Below are positions 22,399 to 29,671 of a stretch of DNA of 32,953 nucleotides, piece after piece. The stretch lies in the NCBI GenBank assembly GCA_030603925.1, contig JAUVWV010000006.1:1-32953 (forward strand), written 5' to 3'. Origin of the DNA: Thauera sp. (GTDB taxonomy: Bacteria > Pseudomonadota > Gammaproteobacteria > Burkholderiales > Rhodocyclaceae). The notes under the pieces are model-generated. The model searched no databases. It saw only the letters and a program-made list of their open reading frames with translations, and was not told where the DNA came from. Position numbers and translations under genes: made by a program. The stretch's first letter is position 1. The number at the start of each line of letters is the position of its first letter.

Positions 22399-24480
22399 TC
22401 AGGTGGTGCCGACCAGTTCCCCCAGCAGGATCATCTGCGCGGTGCGTTTCACGCCGCGCGGGTGCTTGCGCCGGTAGCTGCCGTCCGGTTGCATGTCCCA
22501 GGCCTGGCAGTTGTCGAGCAGGTAGGCGCGCAGGCCTTCCTTCATGACGCGGCGCTTGAGGCGCGGGTCGAGCACCGGGAAGGCGATCTCGATGCGGCGG
22601 AAGAAGTTGCGGTCCATCCAGTCGGCGCTGGAGAGGTACATCTTGTCCTTGCCGTCGGCGTGGAAGTAGAAGATGCGGTGATGCTCGAGGAAGCGGCCGA
22701 TCACCGAGCGTACCCGGATGTTGTCCGACAGGCCCGGCACGCGCGGCTTCAGTGCGCAGGGGCCGCGCACGATCAGGTCGATCTCCACGCCGGCCTGCGA
22801 GGCCTCGTACAGCGCCTCGATCACCTCGGGTTCGAGCAGCGCGTTCATCTTGGCGATGATGCGCCCCTTGCGCCCGGCGCGGGCGATCTCGGCTTCCGCG
22901 TTGATGGCCGCCACTACGTTGGGCTGCAGGGCGAAGGGGGCCTGCCAGAGGTGGCGTAGCGAGCTCGCCTTGCCCAGGCCGGTGAGCTGCTTGAACACTT
23001 CGGCGACGTCCTCGCCGATCTGCTCGTTGCAGGTCAGCAGGCCGAAATCGGTGTAGAAGCGGGTGGTGCGCGGGTGGTAGTTGCCGGTGCCCAGGTGGAC
23101 GTAGCGGCGCAGACCCTGTTCCTCGCGCCTCACCAGCATCAGCAGCTTGGCATGGGTCTTGTAGCCGAACACGCCATAGACGACGTGTACGCCGACTTCC
23201 TCCAGGCGGTTCGCCCAGCTGATGTTGGCCTCTTCGTCGAAGCGCGCCATCAATTCCAGCACCACCGTGACTTCCTTGCCCTTCTGCGCAGCGCGCGCGA
23301 GGTGCTCCATCAGCACGGAGTCGGTGCCGGTGCGGTACACCGTCATCTTGATCGCCACCACCTGCGGGTCGTCGGCCGCCGCGCGCAACAGGTCGATCAC
23401 CGGGCTGAAGCTCTGGAAGGGATGGTGCAGCAGGATGTCGCTGTTGCGGATGGCGGCGAAGATCTCGCGCCGCTTGTCCAGCGCCTTCGGGATGCCGGGC
23501 AGGAAGGGGGTGTATTTCAGCTCGGGGCGGTCCACCCAGTCCGGCACCTGCATCAGGCGCACCAGGTTCACGATGCCCGGGGTGCGATACAGGTCGCCGC
23601 GCCCGAGGCGGAAGTGTTGCAGCAGGAAGTCGGCCATCTCGTCCGAGCAGTTGTCCGCCACCTCCAGGCGCACCGCGTCGCCGAAGTGGCGTTGCTGCAG
23701 TTCGCCCTTCAGCGAGGCGCGCAGGTCCTTGACCTCTTCTTCATCCACGAACAGGTCGGAGTTGCGCGTGACGCGGAACTGGTAGCAGCCGAGCACTTCC
23801 ATGCCGGAGAACAGTTCATCGACGTGGGCGTGCAGCACCGAGGAGAGGAAGACGAAGGTGTATTCCTGCTCGCAGATGTCGCGCGGCAGGCGGATCACCC
23901 GCGGCAGGGCGCGCGGCGCCTGGACGATGGCCGCGCCGGAGTCGCGTCCGAAGGCGTCGCGCCCCTTCAGTTCGATGGCGAAGTTGAGGCTCTTGTTGAG
24001 CACCCGCGGGAAGGGGTGGGCCGGATCGAGTCCGATCGGGGTGAGCACCGGCATCACTTCGCGCTGGAAGTAGTCGCGGATCCAGTCGCGCTGCGCATCG
24101 CTCCACAGACTGCGGCGCAGGAAAATCACGCCTTCGGCCTCGAGGGCGGGCAGGATGTCGTCGTTGAGCAGCTCGTACTGCTCGGAAATGATCTCGTGGA
24201 CTTCCTTGCTGACCCGCTCGAGCAGTTCGGTCGGCGCCAGTCCGTCGTTGCCCGATGCGCGGCTGCCCAGGCGGATCTGTTCCTTGATGCCGGAGACGCG
24301 GATCTCGAAGAATTCGTCCAGGTTGCTCGACACGATGCACAAAAAGCGCAGGCGTTCGAGCAACGGCACGTCGCGGTCGGCCGCCTGGGCCAGGACGCGG
24401 CGCTGGAACTGCAGCAGCGACAGTTCGCGATTGAAGAAGTGGTCGGTCGGATAGCTTTTCTTGTTCGTCGGGGTGTGCAT
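22399..24480 (-). CDS. ppk1: Ppk1, polyphosphate kinase
   Basis: The protein is 693 residues, against 688 in E. coli. All four domains can be followed: N (FFNRELSLLQFQRRVL), H (SSNLDEFFEIRVSGIKEQI), and C1/C2 with the phosphorylated histidine H443 in YKTHAKLLML and the second catalytic histidines near 600 in RFLEHHRIFYFHADGKDK. Other family blocks are HPFQSFSPVIDLL, IKMTVYRTGTDS and GTGNYHPRTTRFYTD. It reversibly makes polyphosphate from ATP at the inner membrane. The ATG at 24480 with GGACGAG upstream is preferred to the TTG at 24522. It converges with relA and diverges from ppx. The upstream region holds CATAAT and Pho-box-like half-sites. Confidence 0.96.
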   Translation of the reverse strand: MHTPTNKKSYPTDHFFNRELSLLQFQRRVLAQAADRDVPLLERLRFLCIVSSNLDEFFEIRVSGIKEQIRLGSRASGNDGLAPTELLERVSKEVHEIISEQYELLNDDILPALEAEGVIFLRRSLWSDAQRDWIRDYFQREVMPVLTPIGLDPAHPFPRVLNKSLNFAIELKGRDAFGRDSGAAIVQAPRALPRVIRLPRDICEQEYTFVFLSSVLHAHVDELFSGMEVLGCYQFRVTRNSDLFVDEEEVKDLRASLKGELQQRHFGDAVRLEVADNCSDEMADFLLQHFRLGRGDLYRTPGIVNLVRLMQVPDWVDRPELKYTPFLPGIPKALDKRREIFAAIRNSDILLHHPFQSFSPVIDLLRAAADDPQVVAIKMTVYRTGTDSVLMEHLARAAQKGKEVTVVLELMARFDEEANISWANRLEEVGVHVVYGVFGYKTHAKLLMLVRREEQGLRRYVHLGTGNYHPRTTRFYTDFGLLTCNEQIGEDVAEVFKQLTGLGKASSLRHLWQAPFALQPNVVAAINAEAEIARAGRKGRIIAKMNALLEPEVIEALYEASQAGVEIDLIVRGPCALKPRVPGLSDNIRVRSVIGRFLEHHRIFYFHADGKDKMYLSSADWMDRNFFRRIEIAFPVLDPRLKRRVMKEGLRAYLLDNCQAWDMQPDGSYRRKHPRGVKRTAQMILLGELVGTT

Positions 24481-24510
24481 GTCTCGTCCATGCTTGGCGA
24501 TGGAGGCCCC

Positions 24511-24545
24511 ATTATGTGACAAAGACGTTGCGAATGGATGACGGC
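24511..24545 (-). promoter_or_regulatory. candidate ppk1 promoter with Pho-box-like half-sites
   Basis: On the minus strand CCGTCAT and TTGTCAC, 6 and 5 of 7 matches to the PhoB half-site CTGTCAT, start 22 bases apart, two turns of the 11-base Pho-box period. The unit between them matches poorly. CATAAT, a possible -10, follows directly about 30 bases before the ATG. Confidence 0.27.
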
Positions 24546-24587
24546 GGGAAGCCGCGAATGCGCGAACGGCGGGCCGGTGCGGTAGGG

Positions 24588-24593
24588 TAGAAT
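24588..24593 (+). promoter_or_regulatory. candidate -10 box of ppx
   Basis: TAGAAT (5 of 6) lies 42 bases before the ppx ATG in the 155-base ppk1-ppx divergent region. The -35 side is GC-rich and unconvincing. Confidence 0.4.
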
Positions 24594-24635
24594 GCGCCGG
24601 AACTGGACGGCCGCGGCCAACACCGACACCTTCAC

Positions 24636-26135
24636 ATGATGCAAGAACTGATCGCAGCGATCGACCTCGGCTCCAACAGCTTCCGCCTGCAGGTCGGGCG
24701 CATCGTCAATGACCAGATCTATCCGCTTGACGGTCTGAAGGAGTCCGTGCGTCTTGCCGCTGGACTGGGGCGCGACAAGCTGCTCGACGATGCCGCGCAG
24801 CTGCGCGGCATCAACGCGCTGCGCCGCTTCAACGAGCGCCTGAGCGGTTTTTCCGGCGATTCGGTGCGGGCGGTGGCGACCAACACCCTGCGGGTGGCGA
24901 AGAATTCGCCGGGCTTCCTGCTGCATGCCGAAGAGGCGCTCGGTTTCCCCATCGAGGTCATCGCCGGACGGGAAGAGGCGCGCCTGATCTACGTCGGCGT
25001 GGCGCACACCCTGCCGAACCCGCACCGCCAGCAGCTGGTGGTCGACATCGGCGGCGGCTCCACTGAGTTCATCATCGGCAAGAGCTTCGAGCCCATCCTG
25101 CTCGAATCGCTCTACATGGGTTGCGTAAGCTACAGCCTGAATTTCTTTCCCGATGGACGGATCGACAAGCGCAGCCTGAAGGAGGCCGAGATGGCCGCGC
25201 GGCGCGAGCTGCAGGCCATCGCCCACCCGTATCGCGAGGCGGGCTGGGAAGAAGCGGTGGGCTCCAGCGGTTCGGCCAAGGCGCTGGTCGAGATCCTGGT
25301 GCAGAACGGCTTTGCGGAGAGCGGCATTACGCGCGAGGGGCTGGAGCGCCTGCGCAGCGCGCTGCTGCGCGCCGGCAGCCTTGACCGCCTGGAGCTGGCG
25401 GGCCTGCGCGCCGACCGCCTGCCGGTACTGCTCGGCGGCTTTTCCATCATGAGCGCGGTGTTCAAGGAGTTCGGCCTGGAGCGCATGGTGTTCTCCGAGG
25501 GCGCACTGCGCCTGGGCGTGCTGTACGACCTGCTGGGCCGTTACCACCATCACGACCTGCGCGACGCCACAGTGGATGCCTTCATGGCGCGCTATGGCGT
25601 CGATCGGCGCCATGCCGGCGAGGTGGCCGACACCGCCTGCCATCTGCTGGCGCAACTCTCGCCGGAAGCGGCCAGCCCTGACCATCCGGACCACCGCTTC
25701 CTGCGCTGGGCGGCGATGCTGCACGAGATCGGTATTTCGGTGGCGCATTCGAGTTATCACAAGCACAGCGCCTACATCCTGGCCAATGCCGACATGCCGG
25801 GCTATTCGCGCATGGAGCAGGGGCGCCTGGCGCGCATCGTGCTGGCCCATCGCGGCAAGCTGGAGCGGGTCGCCGCGCTCGATCCGGCCAGCCCGGACTG
25901 GCTGCTGATCGCCTGCCTGCGCCTGGCGGTGGTGGTGCACCGTGCGCGCGACGGACGCGGCATCCCGCCGCTCACCGTCAGCCGCGAAGGGCGCAGCTTC
26001 GCCGTGGTGGCGGCGCCGGGCTGGCTGAAGCAGTTGCCGCTCACCGCCGCGGCGCTCGAAGAAGAACAGCGCCAGTGGCTGTCGGTCGGACGCGGGCTGG
26101 CGGTGCGCAGTGCGCCGGGATCCGTCGCCGCCTGA
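24636..26135 (+). CDS. ppx: Ppx, exopolyphosphatase (Ppx/GppA family)
   Basis: The protein is 499 residues, the usual length. The N-terminal ASKHA-type nucleotide fold carries AAIDLGSNSFRLQVG (residues 7-21), the second phosphate loop VVDIGGGSTEFIIG near residue 135, and GREEARLIYVGVAH. The C-terminal half is the HD-like helical domain, with WAAMLHEIGISVAHSSYHKHSAYI. It removes terminal phosphates from polyphosphate; GppA-type action on pppGpp is a possible alternative within the family, but the pairing with ppk1 favours Ppx. The start could be the first or second ATG (24636 or 24639); no Shine-Dalgarno sequence is clear. The next gene starts one base after the stop, so ppx heads or belongs to the lipid-transporter operon. 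Confidence 0.94.
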   Translation: MMQELIAAIDLGSNSFRLQVGRIVNDQIYPLDGLKESVRLAAGLGRDKLLDDAAQLRGINALRRFNERLSGFSGDSVRAVATNTLRVAKNSPGFLLHAEEALGFPIEVIAGREEARLIYVGVAHTLPNPHRQQLVVDIGGGSTEFIIGKSFEPILLESLYMGCVSYSLNFFPDGRIDKRSLKEAEMAARRELQAIAHPYREAGWEEAVGSSGSAKALVEILVQNGFAESGITREGLERLRSALLRAGSLDRLELAGLRADRLPVLLGGFSIMSAVFKEFGLERMVFSEGALRLGVLYDLLGRYHHHDLRDATVDAFMARYGVDRRHAGEVADTACHLLAQLSPEAASPDHPDHRFLRWAAMLHEIGISVAHSSYHKHSAYILANADMPGYSRMEQGRLARIVLAHRGKLERVAALDPASPDWLLIACLRLAVVVHRARDGRGIPPLTVSREGRSFAVVAAPGWLKQLPLTAAALEEEQRQWLSVGRGLAVRSAPGSVAA

Positions 26136-26136
26136 C

Positions 26137-27246
26137 ATGGCACAGCCCGACTTCGGCTATCGGAGCGAAACCGGCGTGGCACGCGTGCGGGGGGACTGGA
26201 CCCTGCGCGCGCTTGCGCCAACGGTAGGCACACTGCGCCGGCAGCTCGCCGGTGTGCCGCAGGATGCGGACTGGCGGCTGGACGAACTCGAGCGCCTCGA
26301 CAGCTTCGGCGCCACCTTGCTGTGGCGGGCCTGGGGGCGGCGCTGGCCGGCCCGCCTGCAGCTTGGCGACGAACAGCGCCGCTTGCTGGAGGACATTGCC
26401 GCGGCGAGCGCCCAGCCGGTGCCCGTTCCGCCGCGTTTCACCGCAGTCGACGCGCTGGTGCTGCTCGGCACCGCGGTGCTGGCCTTCCGCGCGCACCTGG
26501 CGGACTTCATCCGCCTGCTCGGCCAGTTGCTGCTCGATCTGCTCAGGCTGCTGCGCCAGCCGCGCGAATGGCCGCTGCTGGAGATCAGCGCCAACCTGCA
26601 CAAGGTCGGCGTAAAGGCGATGCCGGTGACCGCGCTGGTGGGCTTTCTCATCGGCGTGGTGCTGTCCTACCTGTCCGCCTTGCAGCTGCGCGCCTTCGGC
26701 GCGGACATCTTCATCGTGAACATCCTTGGCCTGGGCATCATCCGTGAACTCGGCCCGGTACTCGTGTCGGTGCTGGTGGCGGGGCGTTCCGGTTCGGCGA
26801 TGACCGCGCAACTGGGGGTGATGCGGGTCACCGAGGAGGTGGATGCGCTGTCGGCGATGGGCATCTCGCGCACCATCCGCCTGGTGCTGCCGAAGGTGAT
26901 CGCGCTGACCCTGGCGATGCCGCTGCTCGTGTTGTGGACCTCCGGCGTGGCGCTGTTCGGTGGCATGGTCTCGGCCTGGGTGCAGCTCGACCTGTCCTTC
27001 GGATTCTTTATCGACACGCTGCCGCGCGTGGTGCCGATCGCCAACCTCTACATCGGGCTCGCCAAGGGGGCGGTGTTCGGCCTGCTGATCGCCCTGGTGG
27101 CCTGCCACTTCGGCCTGCGCGTGGCGCCCAACACCGAGAGCCTGTCGTCCAATACCACGGCCTCGGTGGTCAGCGCGATCACCCTGGTGATCCTGGTCGA
27201 CGCGGTGTTCGCCATCGCCACGCGTTCCATCGGGGTGCCGGGGTGA
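26137..27246 (+). CDS. MlaE-family lipid ABC transporter permease with N-terminal STAS-like domain
   Basis: The protein is 369 residues, about 110 longer than classic MlaE. The first 100 residues (DWTLRALAPTVGTLRRQL, then DWRLDELERLDSFGATLLWRAWG) look like a STAS/MlaB-like domain fused in front. The permease proper follows, with family blocks VTALVGFLIGVVLSYLSA, FIVNILGLGIIRELGPVLVSVLVAGRSGSAMTAQLG and VTEEVDALSAMGI, and about five membrane segments. It forms the inner-membrane channel for lipid transfer with the ATPase and MCE protein encoded next. The ATG at 26137 follows the ppx stop by one base, and the 3' end overlaps the ATPase start (GTGA). Confidence 0.91.
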   Translation: MAQPDFGYRSETGVARVRGDWTLRALAPTVGTLRRQLAGVPQDADWRLDELERLDSFGATLLWRAWGRRWPARLQLGDEQRRLLEDIAAASAQPVPVPPRFTAVDALVLLGTAVLAFRAHLADFIRLLGQLLLDLLRLLRQPREWPLLEISANLHKVGVKAMPVTALVGFLIGVVLSYLSALQLRAFGADIFIVNILGLGIIRELGPVLVSVLVAGRSGSAMTAQLGVMRVTEEVDALSAMGISRTIRLVLPKVIALTLAMPLLVLWTSGVALFGGMVSAWVQLDLSFGFFIDTLPRVVPIANLYIGLAKGAVFGLLIALVACHFGLRVAPNTESLSSNTTASVVSAITLVILVDAVFAIATRSIGVPG

Positions 27247-28022
27247 GCGCGGCGCCGGTCATCGAACTGCGCGACGTGGTGACCCGCTTCGGACGCAACC
27301 TGGTGCACGACGGCGTGGACCTCGCCGTAGCAGCCGGCGAGGTGGTCGCCCTGGTGGGGGGGTCGGGCAGCGGCAAGACCACCTTGCTGCGCCACATCAT
27401 CGGCCTTACCCGGCCGTCCGCGGGCACGGTACGCCTGTTCGGCGAACCGCTGCTGGACGGTCCGGCCGAGCGCGTGCGCGCCCTGCAGCGCCGCTTCGGC
27501 GTGCTGTTCCAGCAGGGGGCGCTGTTCTCCGCCTTCAGCGTGGCCGAGAACATCGCCTTTCCGCTGCGCGAGAGCAGGGTGGCGAACGAGGCCGAGATCC
27601 GCGACCTGGTCGCCCTCAAGCTGGCCATGGTGGAACTCGAGCCGGCGCATGCCCTGCTCAAGCCTGCGGAGCTTTCCGGCGGCATGGTCAAGCGGGTGGC
27701 GCTGGCGCGCGCGCTTGCCCTGGAGCCCGAACTGCTGTTGTTGGACGAGCCCACCGCCGGGCTGGATCCGGACCGCAGTGCCGCCTTCGTGGCGCTCATT
27801 CGCAGCCTGCAGCGGCGTCTCGGCCTCACCGTGGTGCTGGTGACCCACGACGTGGATACCCTGGCGGCGCTGGCGACGCGCGTCGCGGTGCTCGGGGAGC
27901 GGCGCATCCTCAGCTACGCTACGCTGGACGACACCCTCAAGGTGGACCACCCCTTCATCCGCCGCTTCTTTCACGGCGAACACGGCAGGCGCGCACTGGC
28001 GCGCGCCCAGGGAGGAGATTGA
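27243..28022 (+). CDS. MlaF-family lipid ABC transporter ATP-binding protein
   Basis: The protein is 259 residues. ABC ATPase motifs are complete: Walker A GGSGSGKTT (about residues 37-45), Q-loop region GVLFQQGALFSAFSV, signature LSGGMVKR (MlaF-type, with M where many ABC proteins have Q), Walker B LLLLDEPTAGLD and switch histidine VLVTHD. The N terminus APVIELRDVVTRFG is typical. The GTG at 27243 overlaps the permease stop by four bases, and homology begins right there, so the ORF-track start 309 bases upstream is a frame extension. It powers lipid movement across the inner membrane with the neighbouring permease and MCE protein. The stop is one base from the next ATG. Confidence 0.94.
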   Translation: MSAAPVIELRDVVTRFGRNLVHDGVDLAVAAGEVVALVGGSGSGKTTLLRHIIGLTRPSAGTVRLFGEPLLDGPAERVRALQRRFGVLFQQGALFSAFSVAENIAFPLRESRVANEAEIRDLVALKLAMVELEPAHALLKPAELSGGMVKRVALARALALEPELLLLDEPTAGLDPDRSAAFVALIRSLQRRLGLTVVLVTHDVDTLAALATRVAVLGERRILSYATLDDTLKVDHPFIRRFFHGEHGRRALARAQGGD

Positions 28023-28023
28023 T

Positions 28024-28980
28024 ATGGAAAACCGTGCGCACGCGCTGGCGGCGGGCGTCTTCGCAGTGCTGCTGGGCACCGCCCTGGTCGCCGCACTGTG
28101 GTGGTTCTCCGACGGGCGCGAACCGATGCGCGACTACATGTTGGTGTCCAACGGCAAGGTGACCGGTCTCAACGTGCAGGCCCAGGTGCGCTACCGCGGC
28201 ATCTCGGCGGGCAAGGTGACCGGCATCCGGGTGGATCCGGCCGACCCGCGCTACATCCTGGTGAGCATCCGCATCCGCGAGGAATTGCCGGTGACCCGCG
28301 GCACCCGCGCCAGCCTGGGCTACCAGGGGGTGACCGGGCTGGCCTTCGTCCAGCTCGACGACAGCGGCGAAGATCCCACGCCGTTACAGGCACCCGATGG
28401 CGGCATCCCGCGCATTGCGCTGGAGCCGGGCCTGATGGACCAGGTCACCGATGCGGCGCTGCATGCCATGCAGCGCTTCCGCGAGGTCGCCGACCGCACT
28501 GCGGCCTTCTTCGACGAAGACAACATTGAGCGCTTCACCAGCACGCTGGCACGCCTTGAGTCCGCCGCGGTCGGCGTAGACCGCACCTTCCGCGTGGCCC
28601 CGGAGGCCTTCGCCGCGGTGCGCGACACGCTCAATCCGGAGAACATGCGGCGCTTCTCGGCCACCCTGGAGAGCCTGGAGCGCGCCAGCGCGCAGGCCGA
28701 ACCGGCAGTGGTGGAGATGCGCGAGCTGATGGCGCGCGTCTCGGGCATGGCAGAACGGCTCGACCGGGCCGCCGCGGCGGCCAGCGATGGCGTGCTCGAC
28801 GACACCCTGCCGCAGCTCAACGAACTGCTCACCGAACTGGTCACCACCTCGCGCCGTCTCGGTCGCCTGATCGAGGACGTCGACAGCGCGCCGCAGATCC
28901 TGCTCACCGGACGCGGCAAGCGCCAGCCCGGACCGGGCGAGGAAGGTTTCGAAGCGCCGCGCGATGCGGCCGCACGCTGA
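28024..28980 (+). CDS. MlaD-family MCE-domain protein
   Basis: The protein is 318 residues. A single N-terminal membrane anchor (ALAAGVFAVLLGTALVAALWWF, residues 8-29) is followed by an MCE domain (about 37-115: MLVSNGKVTGLNVQAQVRYRGISAGKVTGI, then GYQGVTGLAFVQL). The remaining 190 residues are largely helical with repeated RFxxTLxxLExA-like patterns, much longer than the tail of classic MlaD and nearer to Mce/Ttg2-like proteins with a periplasmic coiled segment. MCE proteins form hexameric lipid-binding rings in the periplasm. A GGAGGAG-like sequence lies just before the ATG. The TGA overlaps the next ATG by one base. Confidence 0.91.
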   Translation: MENRAHALAAGVFAVLLGTALVAALWWFSDGREPMRDYMLVSNGKVTGLNVQAQVRYRGISAGKVTGIRVDPADPRYILVSIRIREELPVTRGTRASLGYQGVTGLAFVQLDDSGEDPTPLQAPDGGIPRIALEPGLMDQVTDAALHAMQRFREVADRTAAFFDEDNIERFTSTLARLESAAVGVDRTFRVAPEAFAAVRDTLNPENMRRFSATLESLERASAQAEPAVVEMRELMARVSGMAERLDRAAAAASDGVLDDTLPQLNELLTELVTTSRRLGRLIEDVDSAPQILLTGRGKRQPGPGEEGFEAPRDAAAR

Positions 28981-29615
28981 TGAGGATGCGCATGCTGAAA
29001 CGCCTGACCCCATTGTTCGCCCGTTGCACGCTGGCCGCCGCGCTGGGTGGTTGTGCCGGACTGGGTACGCCGCCCAACGATCTGGCGCTGTTCGATCTCG
29101 GCCTGGCCGACCCGGTGCCGGTCAATGGCGTGGCGCGCCCCTCATCGGTGGAGGTGCGCGCGCCTTCCTGGCTCACCACCAGTGCGATGCAGTATCGCCT
29201 GGCCTATGCCGAACCGCTGCGCCGGCAGACCTACGCGCAGAGCCGCTGGGCCGCCACGCCTGCGGAGATGCTCACGCGCGCGCTCGATCGCGCACTGCTG
29301 GTGCCCGGTGCGGAACACAGCGGCTGCCGGCTGCGCGTCGAGCTCGACGAGTTCGCACAGGTCTTTGACAGCGCCGAGCGCAGCCATGTGCTGATCGCGG
29401 CGCGCGCGACGCTGCTGCCGCAGCGCGGCGAGAGCCCGGTGGCCGGGCGCGACCTGAACCTGCGCGTACCCGCCGAACCGGCCGATGCGCAGGGCGGCGT
29501 GCTGGCCGCACGGGCGGCGACACGCGCACTTGCCGCAGAGCTTGGCACCTGGTTCGAAAGCCTTGACCCTGGTGGCACGGCGGGATTGAATGGCAGGGCC
29601 GCTTGCCGGCCCTGA
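28980..29615 (+). CDS. ABC-type transport auxiliary lipoprotein (PqiC-like)
   Basis: The protein is 211 residues with a short signal peptide and the lipobox ALGGC (Cys near residue 22), so it is probably an outer-membrane lipoprotein. The body, from NDLALFDLGLADPV through VEVRAPSWLTTSAMQYRLAY to SRWAATPAEMLTRALDRAL, matches the ABC_trans_aux family that includes PqiC. Such proteins accept or dock MCE rings at the outer membrane. The start overlaps the MCE stop (TGATG); ATGs at 28986 and 28992 are alternatives and the last gives the most typical signal peptide. A dyad, CAGGGCC/GGCCCTG, falls in the last codons but has no U-tract. Confidence 0.86.
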   Translation: MRMRMLKRLTPLFARCTLAAALGGCAGLGTPPNDLALFDLGLADPVPVNGVARPSSVEVRAPSWLTTSAMQYRLAYAEPLRRQTYAQSRWAATPAEMLTRALDRALLVPGAEHSGCRLRVELDEFAQVFDSAERSHVLIAARATLLPQRGESPVAGRDLNLRVPAEPADAQGGVLAARAATRALAAELGTWFESLDPGGTAGLNGRAACRP

Positions 29616-29671
29616 GGCACGGCCCTGGGGACGGCGGCCACGGCACCGCACAAGGACAACGTGGAGACATC

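Noticed and set aside
29594-29614. CAGGGCC/GGCCCTG hairpin as a terminator after the lipoprotein gene
   Set aside because: It lies in the last codons and has no U-tract, so termination is not supported.
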